Made by a program: the position numbers and the translations under genes. A model generated the notes under the pieces. That model made no database searches, was not told the DNA's origin, and was given only the letters and a program-made list of their open reading frames with translations. DNA of 64,000 nt from the NCBI RefSeq assembly GCF_014851395.1, contig NW_024040707.1, positions 19,400,457 to 19,464,456 of the forward strand. The letters run 5' to 3'. This stretch comes from Micropterus salmoides. Lineage: Eukaryota; Chordata; Actinopteri; Centrarchiformes; Centrarchidae. This document shows positions 48,601 to 61,686 of the stretch, in pieces (positions within the stretch are counted from its first letter, which is position 1; each line of letters begins with the position of its first letter).

Positions 48601-51600
48601 TATTTACACATTCAGCAGATATGGAGCAACATTAGTATCTGTTTGGAGTTGTGTTTCGGTGCACCTGACAAATTTAAGCCCAATTCACTCTCTGCCATTT
48701 GGTGCTGGGCTGGTAGCATACAGTAGGATTTTGGAGTTCATTTCTAGAAAACAGCTGCCTGATGTGGCTGAAAACAATGCGGATGAGAGCAGTGAGTGTG
48801 AACCAAAACAATCAGCTGAAAGACTATAAACTCCGTGGAGTCCAGTGATAATTCCCTGTGGGTTCTTCATTATGCAAGAACAAAATTGCGTCCTCACAAG
48901 TATAGAAATACAAAAATGTGTGTGTTTGTTAACAATAACCAATTTCTTTTTGGAGAACACAGGAGGAACCTGTCAACTCTGTGCTGCTTTTATTTGTCTT
49001 TCTGCCATTTTTACTTTTTGCAGCCTTTGAAGATATTTTCCATTAAACTTGTCTGTTTCTGTCAAACTTTAGACTGGAAGAGCAACAGCGCTTTTTTCTT
49101 TTGTATCTAATTTTGCAGAAGAAAGTGTGGCTCTTTCTGGGTTTGTAGACTGTTTCTGCATATTTTGACTGTTTTACATTAACATTTTTTAGGGATTGTC
49201 TCCATCCTTTGTGGAGCGGTCTTATGACTGAAGTGCCTGAACTTCATAATACATGAAGTCTGACCTCAGTTGCCCAAAGCCTGGAGAGGGATTTCATACT
49301 TGTGAATTCATTTCATATTGAAGAAGAGACTGCTTGACCTCAATACCTGCTTGAAATCACCTGCAATTTAAAGCTAGAGCAATTTCACATGTCAAAGTCA
49401 GTTTACCAGTCATGAGTGTACTCAATGCTACAGCCAGACAAGAATGTTGATATTGGACGCTTCTGCAAAACCCTGAATTATGTTCAATTACAATGTTTTT
49501 CTTTTCTTTTTACTTTCATTGGCATTCTTTTTACAATTCTGAGACTGCAATCAGTCATTTAGTGAAAAACAGGAGGGGAGAGCACCTGTGCTAGCTTTTG
49601 GTTTGGTTTGGTCTAAGTTTTTTTTACAGGAAACAGTTAGCATGAAAGACCAGTAAATTACTGGACTGGGAGGTAAACAGCAACACAATCTGATCAAGGC
49701 AACTGACTTTTGACTTATTTCTCTGGAGATTCAGCAGCCACAGATTTCAGACAGTCGTGGTCATGTGGTGTGGTTTCTAAACTACGAACAAGCCCATCAC
49801 ATGTTTACTTTACCGAACACAGCGTAGCAGAATGAGAGTCACAGGAAGTCATCGTGACACTGATTTAACTGACCATGGAAGATGCTAGACAGCCTTGAAC
49901 GTGCATGAAAATGACTCCAGCAGCAGACTGAGACAAAAACATGTGGCAGGCAAGACAAACGCAGCCCAAAGAGCTGCCATCGGATGATAGCAACTAATTA
50001 GAGAGTTTTCTCTTCCGCTCAAGGGGCTGTCTTTTGATTAAGAGAGCCCAATGAATATGTATACGATGTGAGCACAGGGATGGCTGGATCTAGGTCAGCC
50101 TGCTGGTGGATGATGAGTTGCCTGTGAAGTGAAGCAAGGAGACGCGCGGCAACACCGCACCATTCAGAGAAACTCTCAAGAGGCACACAGATGTGAGGGA
50201 CCTTAACTTTTCCAGATTATATCTCTAACAAGTTTATGGGCTCTTGGCATTCAGAGGGAGGCGGCACATTCAACTGAGGAGCCCTAAATGACTTCTCTGG
50301 GGATTATTTCTGCCTGTTACAGCTTGACATTTAAATTGAGCAACTGGATGCATTGACTGGTCCGTCCACTCGCTCTGCAAACAGAATGCGAAACAGATAT
50401 TTCTACAAAGACGGTGAAGTGATGTGGTGCTTTTGTTGTGAAGAGAATGCTGGTTATCTATTTATTTATGCTAACCCTTCAGAGTCTGCAAAGACAAATG
50501 AGCGAGAAATAGTCCGAAATAAAAAAACGCAAGAATTCATCTGTCTTGGGTGAGGCGTCACAGTGACCCTCCCATGGTCTTTAAGGCAAATTATAAAATG
50601 GGTAGCTCAATTCAAGCAATCTGATTGGTTCATAGTAGTGATATAAGCGTATACCAGGGCCTGTCGTAAGCTATTGCTTATGTGACTGTGTAGTCCAGAA
50701 TTGTAAATGATGCTTTAAGTTGTTCTGCAATCATTTCTCCCTCCATGATCATTACAACAGAAATTACAACTGCTGACAAATTCCACCACTCATGGTTCTG
50801 CTACCAACAAATTACTTTTGGCTTACATTATCGGCATTGATGTTTGCTTTGGACATAAGGTGGAAGAGAAAAGACCTGTCTGTTGCAGCCAACCCGCCAC
50901 ACAGAGTCCTCCCTGCTGTCACGGATGCCTAACCAACATATCTGTCAGAGGATATGAGAAAAGCCCCCAGTATTATTTTCTTTTATTAAAATGTGCAAGC
51001 TCCCCCCCCCTCACCACTTGCAATCACACTTGGGAATTCTGAAAGCTTATATGATCCCCGCATGACAGCTCCCAATAAAAGCAATGATTTATTTCTGTTT
51101 TTTTACCTCCCTTTTTGAAGGAAAATGATTTGAATGAATTACGCCGTGTTTCGTGTGCAGCATTTCAAAGCAAAACACCAGAGAGCCTAATCTGTGATCC
51201 TGAGCTTTTCAGAGCATACTTACATAACTGCAACTGTACCTGTAATTTTCGGGTGTTTCACACAACAAAAGGGTCTGATGGGTGAACTCTGCAGCAGGTT
51301 TCAACTATAACATACAAGTGACCATCTGAAATATCTCCTCTGTTCTCCTATAAAAAGAAATGCCTCCACTTTATAGGACTGTGAATCTCTTTCTCAACAT
51401 AATGAACTCCCTGACAGGGAAGTGGCTGAGCTTCACCACAGTAAAACACAGCAGTTTCCTGTCACCGCCACTGAAAACAGCTACGCTCCAGTGTTTTAGT
51501 GATTGTGGCGCAGCGGCTGCCGACATGACATTTCCTGGTGCTCAGTCAGTGTAATGGATGAGTCTCTGCTACAGACAGTGATGCTGATACACACACGTGT

Positions 51601-53239
51601 CACATGTTCACACATTCCCACATAATGAAGCCCTGTCCTGTGATGTCCTCTGTAGTGGTTACATCCAAAAATGTCTCTGTCACACAGAAGATGAATGAGC
51701 TAAAATCTCACACTGTCCCTCCCTGTATGCTTGGTGAAGCTCCATGCAACTCACATGAGTGCGGCTCAATTGGACAGTGAAATGGAGCAGCAATGGACTA
51801 AACACCCCTTTTAAGTTGAGTCCAATTGTTCATTTGTACTGTTATGTATGATGAAAGATCCACACACAGCTCCCCTCATTATGACTTGAACATCATTGCG
51901 CCTGGAGGGATTTAATGCTGTCTGTTTCCTTCTCTTCAGCGAAACCACACGCTGACAATCATCATCTGAAATGGAATATGACAAATGTGTTTCCGGCCCA
52001 GCACAGGGGCATTGTTGATTTATGTCAGGAAGGAATAAGAGTGGAGCAATTCTTTGTAGTCTTGCAGAAGAAAAGCATTCACTTCAGGCTTTACATTAAA
52101 GAAACTACATTGAGTTCAAACTGTGAGATTCTGATAGTACCGAAAACATGTTTTTGTGTACTGATTCTTTGTATTTTTTTCATCCACTTTTGTAAATGGA
52201 CATGACTCTCTTTCAGCTTTCTTGTTTTTTTCCTTATTTTGTGAATTAGGTGGTACACAAGTAGTAGTTGCTGCAGGGTCTGTGACCATTCAGTGATGGT
52301 CAGCCCTGCAACTTCACCCTGATGGTCTCTGAACCATCACACAGTTCTCCCCATGGAGCAGTGACTTTTTTCACACCTGAAATTATTGTAGGCAAACTTG
52401 ATTTAGTCCCTGGTTCCAGCTGTTGAACCCTGAGCTCCATAAAGGGTTCTTGGTCAATGAACAGAAAAATTTCAACACTGATAGTTAATTTGCTAAAAAC
52501 AATAGAAAAATAAACAGAGATGGAGAACCATGAATTATAAAATGAATCACTAGAAATGCCTAATAGCCATACCAGATGTAAGAACAGTTGCAAGACAAAG
52601 AAAAAAAAAGTCTATGCAAGCAAGCAAAGAAAATGTCCAAACACAGTCGAAAAGCAACAGTAATATATGCTGTAAAAATACAAAAACAGTGTGCATCAAC
52701 ACATTTATACCACAAACAGAGATTCATACAAACAGATCTGAGTGATTGCAAGAAGTTCCACTGTCAGTATTTTCCTTGTGATCTCTTGTACTGTTGTTGT
52801 CTGATGCCAGCAGGCTGCACATTTGTGCATTTAACCACTAAACTCTGGCTGGGCTTTATAGCACTATTTATTCTCAGTGGGAAAGGAGAGGCATACTTTA
52901 AATTAAGTTAATTCATTAAGTAGTCAGTGGTTTTGTGTTTGGAACACAACAAATGTTGCCACAGATGGCGTACTTGTCCTAAAAAAGTATCTGCTTTTCA
53001 GCAGAGACGTGAAAAACGGAAACATAACCAAATTTCCACTTTTAGCAGCAACCGTCTAGAGAGTTCATATCCAATATTTCTTTTATGGTACATTTAAAGT
53101 ATGTTGCGTCACAGATGTTCATTCCAAAGTAGATGGAAGGAATGTTTTCACACTGCACAGAAAATAGATGATATTCTTTCCAGGGTGTTGGTGTTTATTC
53201 TAGGCCTTCCATAAAAACAGGAAGTTCCAGCAATATGAT

Positions 53240-53580
53240 GTTTTTTCCTGGATAAGATACGACTTTATTGTCCCAATGGGGAATTTATCTTTGACATCAC
53301 TTTGTGAAAAATGAAATCACAGCAAACAAGTAAAAAAGCACATCAAATGAACATCAAATACATTTATCCATTAATTCCACATGCCCATCAGATCTAGTGC
53401 ACACTTAGTACAATAACAGTGGTTAACAACAAGATGGACAGCTGCAGCACTCACATATTTCAGCCTAGGTGGTGGTCAGTGCTTCAAACCGGCGGACAAG
53501 GGAATGTTTGAAGAGGTGGTGCCTAGGGGAACCCTGTACCGTCTGCCTGAGGGGAGGGAGCTAATACTCAGATTTCAGAG
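53240..53580 (-). mobile_element. Non-LTR retrotransposon 3' end, minus strand
   Basis: Read on the minus strand, it encodes LPSGRRYRVPLGTTSSN followed by further degenerate residues, then a tail whose plus strand is 'tttattgtcccaatggggaat'. The SGRRYRVP-type motif and this tail are usual at the ends of teleost LINE-derived repeats. Only the 3' part is present and it contains stops. Confidence 0.6.
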
Positions 53581-53796
53581 CACATGAGTTGGGTATAAGA
53601 TCCTTTTTTGGGCCTGTCTGTTTATAGTTTGTTGAAAAACAGCCTGAGGAAATACTGGATTTAAACGTAAAGGAGCAGTATGGGACAGTGAGAAGATTAC
53701 ATTTGAAGATGAGAACTTGATGCTGGGTAACAGGAAATAAATTACATAGTTTGGTGTAGGGAAGGCATGTGACCTCACAGAATTGAATAGCTTTAA

Positions 53797-54300
53797 CCCT
53801 CTCATGCATGAATTATTAAAAACATTATCTAGATTTTATTGTGGCCAGCCTAAGGCACACCTGTGCAATACCCATGCTGTCTGATCAGCATCTTGATATG
53901 CCACACCTCTGAGGTGTATGGATTATTTTGGCAAAGGAGAAGTGCTCACTAATACAGATTTTGACAGATTTGTGAACAATATTTAAGAGAAATAGGCCTT
54001 TTGTGTACATAGAGAAAGTCTTAGATCTTTGAGTTCAGCTCATAATGAATGGGGACAAAAACTAAAGTGTTGCGTTTATAAGGAGGCATTTAGCACATGG
54101 CAATCACAGTCGGCCATCTTGGAATGATGAGGTCATCAAGCAATAAATATTTGGAAAACAAGAGAGTAACCACTGTTACAGTGTTACAATCAATCAACTG
54201 ACACTGTCCTCAAATTACTTGGAGAACACAAGCATGATATAGTAACCCAAAATGGAGTTAAAATAACTGTCCACAAATGTGGACACCATGCATGAAAGGG
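53797..54300. mobile_element. piggyBac-like MITE, about 504 bp
   Basis: It is flanked on both sides by TTAA (53793-53796 and 54301-54304). The left end CCCTCTCATGCATGAATTA and the right end CCATGCATGAAAGGG are inverted repeats with one mismatch over the outer bases. The right end also carries the small inner repeat 'gtccacaaatgtggac'. It has no transposase. An unrelated repeat fragment (about 53845-54080) lies within it. Confidence 0.75.
53845..54080. mobile_element. Repeat fragment nested in the piggyBac-like MITE
   Basis: It contains 'ctgatcagcatcttgatatg ccacacc', 'ggcaaaggagaagtgctcac' and 'aaagtgttgcgtttat'. These resemble a very common teleost DNA-transposon repeat, which I believe is Tc1/mariner-related. 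Its ends are not clear and it has no coding capacity. Confidence 0.5.
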
Positions 54301-55504
54301 TTAAAGAGTATAATTTTAAATGTGTCACCTTTAAGTCACCGCAAAGCTATCCTGCTGCGATATGACTTTCCGCCAGTAGATGGCAGTAGCAGCTTTGAAG
54401 AGTGACTGGCGCCACAATCCCGTCAGAGCAGGTTACGGCAGTCTTCATGTAAATGCAAAGGGCGACAAGCCCAAGTCCATCTTAAAATGGTCTTTTGTTG
54501 TGTTTGCAGGTGAGAAAGTTAAAAATTTCATGTACATTTATGTCACGTCTTAAATAAGTGCCGCCCTATTTTTACGTTCAGCAAGTTATCAGTGGTGGAA
54601 AATGAGGTAGCTAAAGTATGCTAACATCTTTAGCTAGCTTTGCTGCTTACTTGTTGTAGATGAGGGGATGGTTAACGTTAAGTTGTTGACCTGCAAGGTG
54701 CTAAAGAGCAGATGATAGAGAAAGTATTATTGACAGTGATTGTGTTTTAAAAGAAGAGCAATAGCACAATAAATAGCTGTGTGACCAGACACTTAGCTAA
54801 CAATAGATTTTGTCACTAGACTATTTTTAAGAGATCAAGCTGAATTATATGAAAAGAGCAATACATACTTAATTTCCCTTATTCTGGAGATTTTTTCTGC
54901 ACCAATTTATGTTGGAAGTGTTTTTATTTATGTAAAGGGAAACACAATATTCAGGTGGCAGGTGATTCAAAATATAAAACCATAGCAGAATATAATGCAG
55001 TATAGTTCTCATAGTGTAGTTTCGTTTTCTACTGTAGATCAACTTTTCTCATTTAATATCATCCCTGCTAAGAGATTTAATGTAGACTCCTCTTTTGTGT
55101 CTTTTGTTTGGGGAAGTAACCTCTTTAATTAAGTTATTAACTCCTGGACGTCAATAGCTTCTTGATTCAGCGGGATTTCTGCTCATGTATAAAACTTTCT
55201 GGACCTTCAGAATCTGTGCCATCTGACATTTTGAGAAAAAAGTTGTAATGTTACAACACTAACGTCATCATTTAATAAGAATTCATAATATTTTTGAAGC
55301 CTTCCTGGCCTATACTCTGAAGTGCATTATGTTATTGCTCCTCTGATAGTAACGTTATTCCCTTCAGACCGCTTGGAAAACAAAAATAACTATGTTAACT
55401 AAAGTGCAGCTCATAGTCCCAAACAGAGCAGCTTTTGACATGATAAGGAATCTTGTCACATTTTCATCTTGTAATCACACCCATAACAACAAAGTAACTG
55501 CATG

Positions 55505-55760
55505 TTATGTCCTGCAGTCAAAATGTTACTTGAGTATGTGTTACCAGGAAAATGTACTTAAAGTTGCAAGAGCAGAAGTTCTTATTATGCAGCAGAATGG
55601 CCCGTGTCTGTGAAATAACCAGAAATCCAGATGTCAGATGTAAGTATCATCACTTGAAATGTAGTGACGTTAAATATCAAGTAGCAGAAAATGGAAATAA
55701 TCAAGTAAACTACAAGTACCTCAAAATGAAGCTTTTTGATTCAGCTGTGCGTTTCATATT
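55505..55760 (-). repeat. GTGGTGGAA-family repeat, inverted partial copy
   Basis: Stretches such as 'cagcagaatggcccgtgt' and 'gtaaactacaagtacctcaaaa' match the reverse orientation of the family seen at 32219-32776. Neither end is clear and nothing is encoded. Confidence 0.5.
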
Positions 55761-56090
55761 TGTATTATTGGTTCATTTCATACACATAATTAGTTAGACT
55801 TTGTATTTAATTTATTTTGGCTGTTTATGATGTACATAGATTGCATATGGGATGTATGTATACGCCCTGTATTCACCAGGATCATCTTTTTCCGTGTTTG
55901 CAGTTATTGAAAGTATTTGGCAAATGATACAACATCGTCATGATTCATCGTGTGTAATGTTGGTATGAACACTGCCTGAGGGCGTCAGTATGCTGCAACT
56001 GAAGTACGTGTTGGATGGTCAAACAGCATCGGAAACGCCTTCGCCCCACATTCTGTCTGAGTTGACATGTGGAGACTGGTGTGAAAATAG

Positions 56091-56440
56091 TAAGGCTAAA
56101 TGATTTTGAAAAAGTATCTAATTGAGATTATTTTGACTAATATTGCAATTGTGATACAATTTGCAATATTGGAGGGAATTATAATTTTTAGTTTGTTATT
56201 ATTCTCAATTTTATTGAAAAACATTAAAATGATTACAGAGTGATTTTTGAAAGGATCTGTACCAAACCAAGAGTCTGTAAAATATGATGTGTAGGCCAGG
56301 ACGTCTCTGCAGCATGACAATATTTAATTTAAAATGGTATTTTGACACGCGTTGTGCTTTAATGCACCTCTTGTGACTTGAAAATTACAGTTGGCCATAT
56401 TGCGATTTCCATAAATGTTTGATCAATTGTTCAGCCCTAG
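56091..56440 (+). repeat. Interspersed repeat with 'gttcagccctag' end, copy 2
   Basis: It is homologous to 4290-4499 through 'gtgtaggccaggacgtctct' and the end 'gatcaattgttcagccctag'. The left end 'taaggctaaatgatt' is a degraded inverse of the right end. It is non-coding. Confidence 0.6.
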
Positions 56441-57179
56441 AAAGTAGGGAGCACTTAAACTTTTCTCTCAAGCTGTCTTTCTCTCATCTTTCACACAACT
56501 ACCTTTGGCGCTTTTCATTTATACAGATGAGTGCAACAGTATTAAATGTCTTCAAGGAAGGACTATCTGAAAGTGTGAGCTGTAAATCTGAACGATTATC
56601 GTGTCTCATTCGTACTCGTAGGGTCTCCTGTCTTCTAGCTTGGTCGCTAGTGTACAGCTACAGTATAAACACTTTTACCTTCAGACAAGATTGGACATAT
56701 GGTTTGACGTAGCATACCCTTGTGTTAAGTCATCGATATAGTGGTGGCTATGTTTCACTTGTTTTGATATTTTTCTGCCCCCGTTGACCAAAATTGGATT
56801 AATGCATGTTAATTGCGTAATATTATATATAACACTGTATATATATATATTAAAATACATAACAAATTTTTCAGTGGTGTAGAAAGACCACCCATAGTGA
56901 ACCGTTTTTATTTCCTTAGAATGAGCCATTTCTCTTGACATACAGAGTGTATTTCGTCACTATGTTGAATATGTATGAAGATGAACAACAACAGCAACAA
57001 GTAACAGTAGTAGTAGTCGACTGGTTTATTAGAAGTTAGAAAAGGAGAGAAATTTGGACAAATGGAGGCCCACACGTATTATTTAGCACAAGAGCCGACA
57101 GAGCGTGTCGGCCACCATAGCTTCTCCTGTGCGCTTGGAAAGGGAGGGGTGAGCGGTGACTGCATTCATGTGGTGTTGG

Positions 57180-57420
57180 AATAATCATTTACATTTACAT
57201 TACATTTTCTCATTTGGCAGATGCCTATTCATAACCAATGCGACTTACATTTGAAGAACAACATACAAGCATCAACAGAGCATCAATACAGCACGAGATT
57301 TACAACTGACAATACATACTTGTAAGGGCAGCAATAACTACTAGCAAGAGCTAATAGTACGACTGGCATCAATGGGGTAAATACCTAGGGAAGGAAGTAA
57401 GGGTTAACAAAAAAGTGCAA
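57180..57420 (-). mobile_element. SINE-like repeat, minus strand
   Basis: Reading the minus strand gives 'gtaagtcgcattggttatga' followed by 'ataggcatctgccaaatgag', like the common teleost SINE 3' tail. It ends in a short (ATGTAA)-type run (plus strand 'atttacatttacattacatt'). The head could not be resolved. Confidence 0.5.
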
Positions 57421-58699
57421 TCAATCAATTGGGGGGGGTTAGGGGGTCGTCCCACAAAGAAAATCTTTGCATTTTACAATGACAAAGATGTAATTTCACA
57501 TCATATTGGGCCATTATTTTCACCATATCTCTGAACAAATAGTTGGAAAAGCTAGAGCAGATAATATATAAACAATACCCAAAGAGCAGTCTACTGGGCA
57601 GGAACTACAACCTTTAGATTTGGGGAAAGTGATTTGGTTGGTTATGATGCTCTCCACAGTGATTTTAAATTTATGGCACAGCATGTTTTGGGCAAATGGC
57701 AGGAAAACCCTGTTAATATGACCTGAGAATCATTATAGATACGATTGTTCATGTTTGCCTTTTGTGTCTTCATTTTACAGCTTTTGACATTTATCTGTAG
57801 ACAAAAAATGAGAAACCAGCTCACTTGTGAGGTGCATTTTATTTGCACATTAACAACCACTTTTCACACATCTAAAAACTGAAAAATAATTTAAGATGTA
57901 CAGTCTGTGAACAGGACAAGTTTGTACCTGATTTTCTCAACATTGGATAAGTAGGTAGTAATAAAATACAGCTACCAGTTTTTTCCTATAAATTGAGCTA
58001 ATGTTAAATTACATAGCAGCCAAAAGACGTAGCCTGCTGCATAAACTTTCCTGCTCAGCAGCGCAGTCTGAAGGGGGGTTGGAGATGTTAGCTAGCGCTC
58101 ACCGGCTTCACTTTTCCAGCATTTGGGGAAACGAAGCTAACACACCGTATTCGATACCGTACATTTACTGCCAGAATATTTTCCTCCGCTCCCATTCACC
58201 GTCACTTTCTGCCACTCATACAATCAAACACTCGCAACACCTCCCAATTCCTAAAAGGAGTTACGTTGCTCTTATAACAGCACCTGTCACGTAGATGTCC
58301 TTTGAATAATGAGGAGAGGAAGCGAGCCAAGCAATGTGTTACCTTGCTCGCATAGTGTGCGAGTGAAAATTAGTAGTGCATTGATGATGAATTATTGTGT
58401 GAAATTTTAGTAGCATAATTCAGCAGCGGTGCACTGCCGCTCCTGAATGCAGAAAGGTCTGTGTGTCTGTGTGTTGTTTACATGCTCTGATAATGCTAAT
58501 CCAACACATCTTTGTAGTAGCGTTCATATTGATCCCACATTCCGACTTAAGAGCACATGAACACACACACTGAAGTCGGAAGAACGACTTCACAACTCGT
58601 AAAATGGGACCATCCGAGGAGCATATGAATGCACCGTGAGCCACTGGTTGCAATTCACAACCCTCACCACTAGGTGCCACTAAAACTTACACGCTGACC

Positions 58700-58860
58700 C
58701 TTTAAGTAAAAGTAATAACACCACAATATTAAAGTACTGCATTACAAGTCAAAGTCCTGTATCAGAAACTGTAGTTAAGTATAAGATTATTATCGATAAA
58801 GTGTATTAAAATAGAATTGCTACTTTTATAGAAATAAATTGTTGATGCTTTGCTGTGTTA
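58700..58860 (-). repeat. GTGGTGGAA-family repeat fragment
   Basis: The motifs 'aaagtactgcattacaagtc aaagtcctg' and 'gtagttaagtataag' match the inverted orientation of the family described at 32219-32776. It directly precedes the percomorph repeat at 58871. Confidence 0.45.
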
Positions 58861-58870
58861 GCCGCATTTT

Positions 58871-59165
58871 AAAGGAAACATTTGACAGTTTGGGAAATAC
58901 GTTTATGTGCTTTCTTGTAGAGAGTTAGATGAGAAGTTGACTACCATGCTCATATCTTTATGCTAAATATGAAGCCATAGAGCTAACAGCTGGTTTCCTT
59001 AGCTTAGCTTGGGGTTAAGTATTTTTTGGCTGGCCACACTCACTTTTATTGACTTGTATTGACTTGTATTGCTGTCACTGTGTTGCCAGTTTACCCCTGT
59101 TTCCAGTCTTTGTACTAAGCTAACCGGCTGCTGTCTGTAGCTTCCTATTTACCGTACAGACATCA
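58871..59165 (+). repeat. Percomorph repeat copy with inverted right end
   Basis: The left part reads 'tttgacagtttgggaaatac' and 'gagagttagatgagaagttg'. The right part, 'ctgtttccagtctttgtact aagctaaccggctgctgt', is in the opposite sense to the usual family order, as in the pair at 44501-45645. It serves as the reference copy for the repeat split by the Tc1 insertion in mapk14 intron 4. Confidence 0.6.
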
Positions 59166-59685
59166 CTATGTTTCCAGGGTGTGTATTTTCAATCTCTTAC
59201 AGAGATTGGTGGGAGAGTGAATGGCTCTTATTTGTTGTTTTTTCTGTCACAAACACCTTGACATGTCCTGTATTTGATGTACTGACTTTGCTATGTCTGA
59301 AGGAAACTCCATTAAAAGATTTAGGGGGTTGGGGGGACAATCTTGTCCACAAATTTCCCATTTTAAAAGCGTAGGTTTTAAGATTATAACATCAGTAAGC
59401 TGTATGTAGGTGGGCGATTAAACATATTGACCCAGGGAAACGTACATTGAACATTTAACCTAGGGGAAAAAACATTGCTCAGAACATAAAACCCTTTCAA
59501 ATGGTCTCACATTAAGAAGATACTAAGCTGGGGGAAATATAACCCTGGAAACATAGGTTCCCTGAGAGAGGTATCAATTTGCCAAGACTTGGCAAGGAAA
59601 TTTGTGTATTTTCTAAAGTTTCCACCTGGTCCAGGTGGTTGGCTATTATTGTATTTCTATGTATTTCGATATATATTCATTTCAA

Positions 59686-59740
59686 TTCAATTCAATTTTA
59701 TTTATATAGCGCCAAATCATATACCATCATATACCAATAC
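59686..59740 (+). repeat. Short teleost repeat fragment
   Basis: The sequence 'caattcaattcaattttatt' followed by 'tatatagcgccaaatcatat' is a familiar high-copy teleost repeat start. Only about 55 bp are recognisable. Confidence 0.5.
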
Positions 59741-60659
59741 TTAATATTTTATTATCATAAATGTCATCTTTACCTGAAAGGTAAGAGCTGTGTGACAAAA
59801 TAGAGTAACATGTTCTATATTTTCTTATAAAATGTTGTGGAGTACTACAAAGTTATACCAAATGAAAATGTAAAACATTACACTGCACTGCACTAAGTAT
59901 AGTACTCGAGTAAATGAATGTTCTCTGCTCTTGTTGCTGTAGGCAATACTGCAGAACACCAGTGATGTTGGAGCCTGTACCCCATCATCTGACCTCCTCC
60001 CCCTGCTGATGCTGAGGCCGGCTGCTGATGCCGTAATTACACTCCTGCCACAGCTACAGGAAGTGGGGCTGCCATGGGTGGGAACTGTGGAGAGCCTCAC
60101 AGCAGGCGGTGGGGAACGGTGCACTGAAGGGAGCTCAAAATCAACCAACCAAGGGCCGCCACAGGGCCTAATTACTGAGTGAACATGGCTAATGATGGAT
60201 CTGCGCTCTGCTGGTGCTGTGTCCGAAATATGCAGCCCTCGTGGCCCACCTTAGAAGACGTGTGGCTGTAGCAGTGTGATACTGCTGTGCATAGACCTCC
60301 CACAGTGCTGCTCAGAAATGAGAGAGTGACAGATAGCCAGCATGGACCTCATGTGAAGTACAACAAGTAGGTGTCTGAGTAATGTGCATATATAGAGTAT
60401 GATTTCATAAATTGAGGCGACTCCTTTTACCTTTGCGTAAATAGATGACTTGGAGAGGTTTTATTGTCAGTTTCCATGTGAGAGCAGGTTGCCTATTCTC
60501 CACTGATAACTGTGTGAATGGTTTCGGGGGACAAGGGGAGTGATTTGGAGTGATTTCTTAAAAAGCGTTTCGCAAGAGAGATGCAATCACTCTGCACAGT
60601 GATCCTCTTCTTACAGATTTCCCGGTAGTTGGTTGCTGTGACTGATGGCAGTCCGTCCC

Positions 60660-60706
60660 CCCCAACACACACACACGCACGCACGCACGCACACACACAC
60701 ACACAA
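60660..60706. repeat. (CA)n / (GCAC)n compound microsatellite
   Basis: A run of CA units contains three to four 'gcac' units, then returns to CA. Simple sequence; the reading frames crossing it are artefacts. Confidence 0.9.
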
Positions 60707-61686
60707 TTCCACCTAGTTCCAACAGGAAATCGATGAAACGGAAATGAGGTTCCCCTGGGAGAGCACAGCCTCCCATAGAGTCTCAGGGATGAATATACAG
60801 TAGGTGTGGAGGAGAAGCAAACATCACTTTTTATTGGCATGATAAGCGAGGAACGAGGCTGTGACTGAAGCTGCAGAAGTTGGAGGAGCTGTCCAGATGC
60901 TGAAAGACCATCAGGCAGCTTTTAAATTAGCAATAAGGGCCGGTGACTCTGGGGTAACTAATGCAATGTTAACGATAGCTGAAAATAAATTATTCATCCA
61001 GTTGCGTTTGACGCAAATGTTCGGCATATTGATTTAATTTGGTAGTTAATTAGAGTATTTTCACATCTGCATGGAGATCCGCCCCGTTGGTTTCTTAAAC
61101 AAAAACAACACGGCATTTCACTTTTAATAGATTGTTCGATTCAGTCAAAATATTTCAGCTATTTTCATCTGATCTAAAAATGAGACACAAACTACAGCCC
61201 AGTGTTACATTGACGCCCCTCGGTGCTTATTTATTTTCTAATTTTCTAGTTAAAGGTTCTTAAAAAACAATTTGGAGCACAATCACGATCCGTTCAGCCA
61301 TGGATCAATAGCTTGGATCTGCAACGAGTGTCAGTCGCAGCCCCGCATGTAGGAAAATGCAGACAGGAGGGGTGGAGTTCACAGCTTTTACTTTTCAAAC
61401 ACTGCTCTGGCAGAAGAGCTCATTCTTTGCCTGGGAAACGGCGGAGTTGGCGCTGATGCGTCCTGGCATGTGATCCCGACTTCAGTCAAATCAGTCGCAT
61501 CACTGCTGCAGCCTGCCATTAAACTTTCCATGCTGCTGGCCGTCCAATGGACAGCACTTAGGAGGTTTTCCCGGACCGTACCCGCTCCTGCTCGCTCGTC
61601 AGCTGCCCACCGGCTCCCCACCGTCGACTCTCCAGGTTCAGAGAGACTCACGCAACCCGGGGAGCTGGCCTGGGTCTCCTGTGCGC

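Larger units (their letters stand above)
34449..61686. other. 27-kb interval without recognisable genes
   Basis: No reading frame here resembled a known protein apart from LINE remnants. The interval holds the repeats and transposon pieces listed separately, several microsatellites, and less repetitive balanced-composition segments (for example 46900-47250, 49850-50350 and 61000-61250) that could be conserved regulatory DNA for lhfpl5 or cpne5. Genes for non-coding RNAs cannot be excluded. Confidence 0.6.

Noticed and set aside
60493..60840. 115-codon minus-strand protein
   Set aside because: Much of it is translated from the CA/GCAC microsatellite. No family resemblance.
34449..61686. An overlooked protein-coding gene, a CRISPR array or a prophage
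   Set aside because: Reading frames are short and shadow-like, repeats are of eukaryotic transposon and microsatellite type, and the whole window is vertebrate nuclear DNA.
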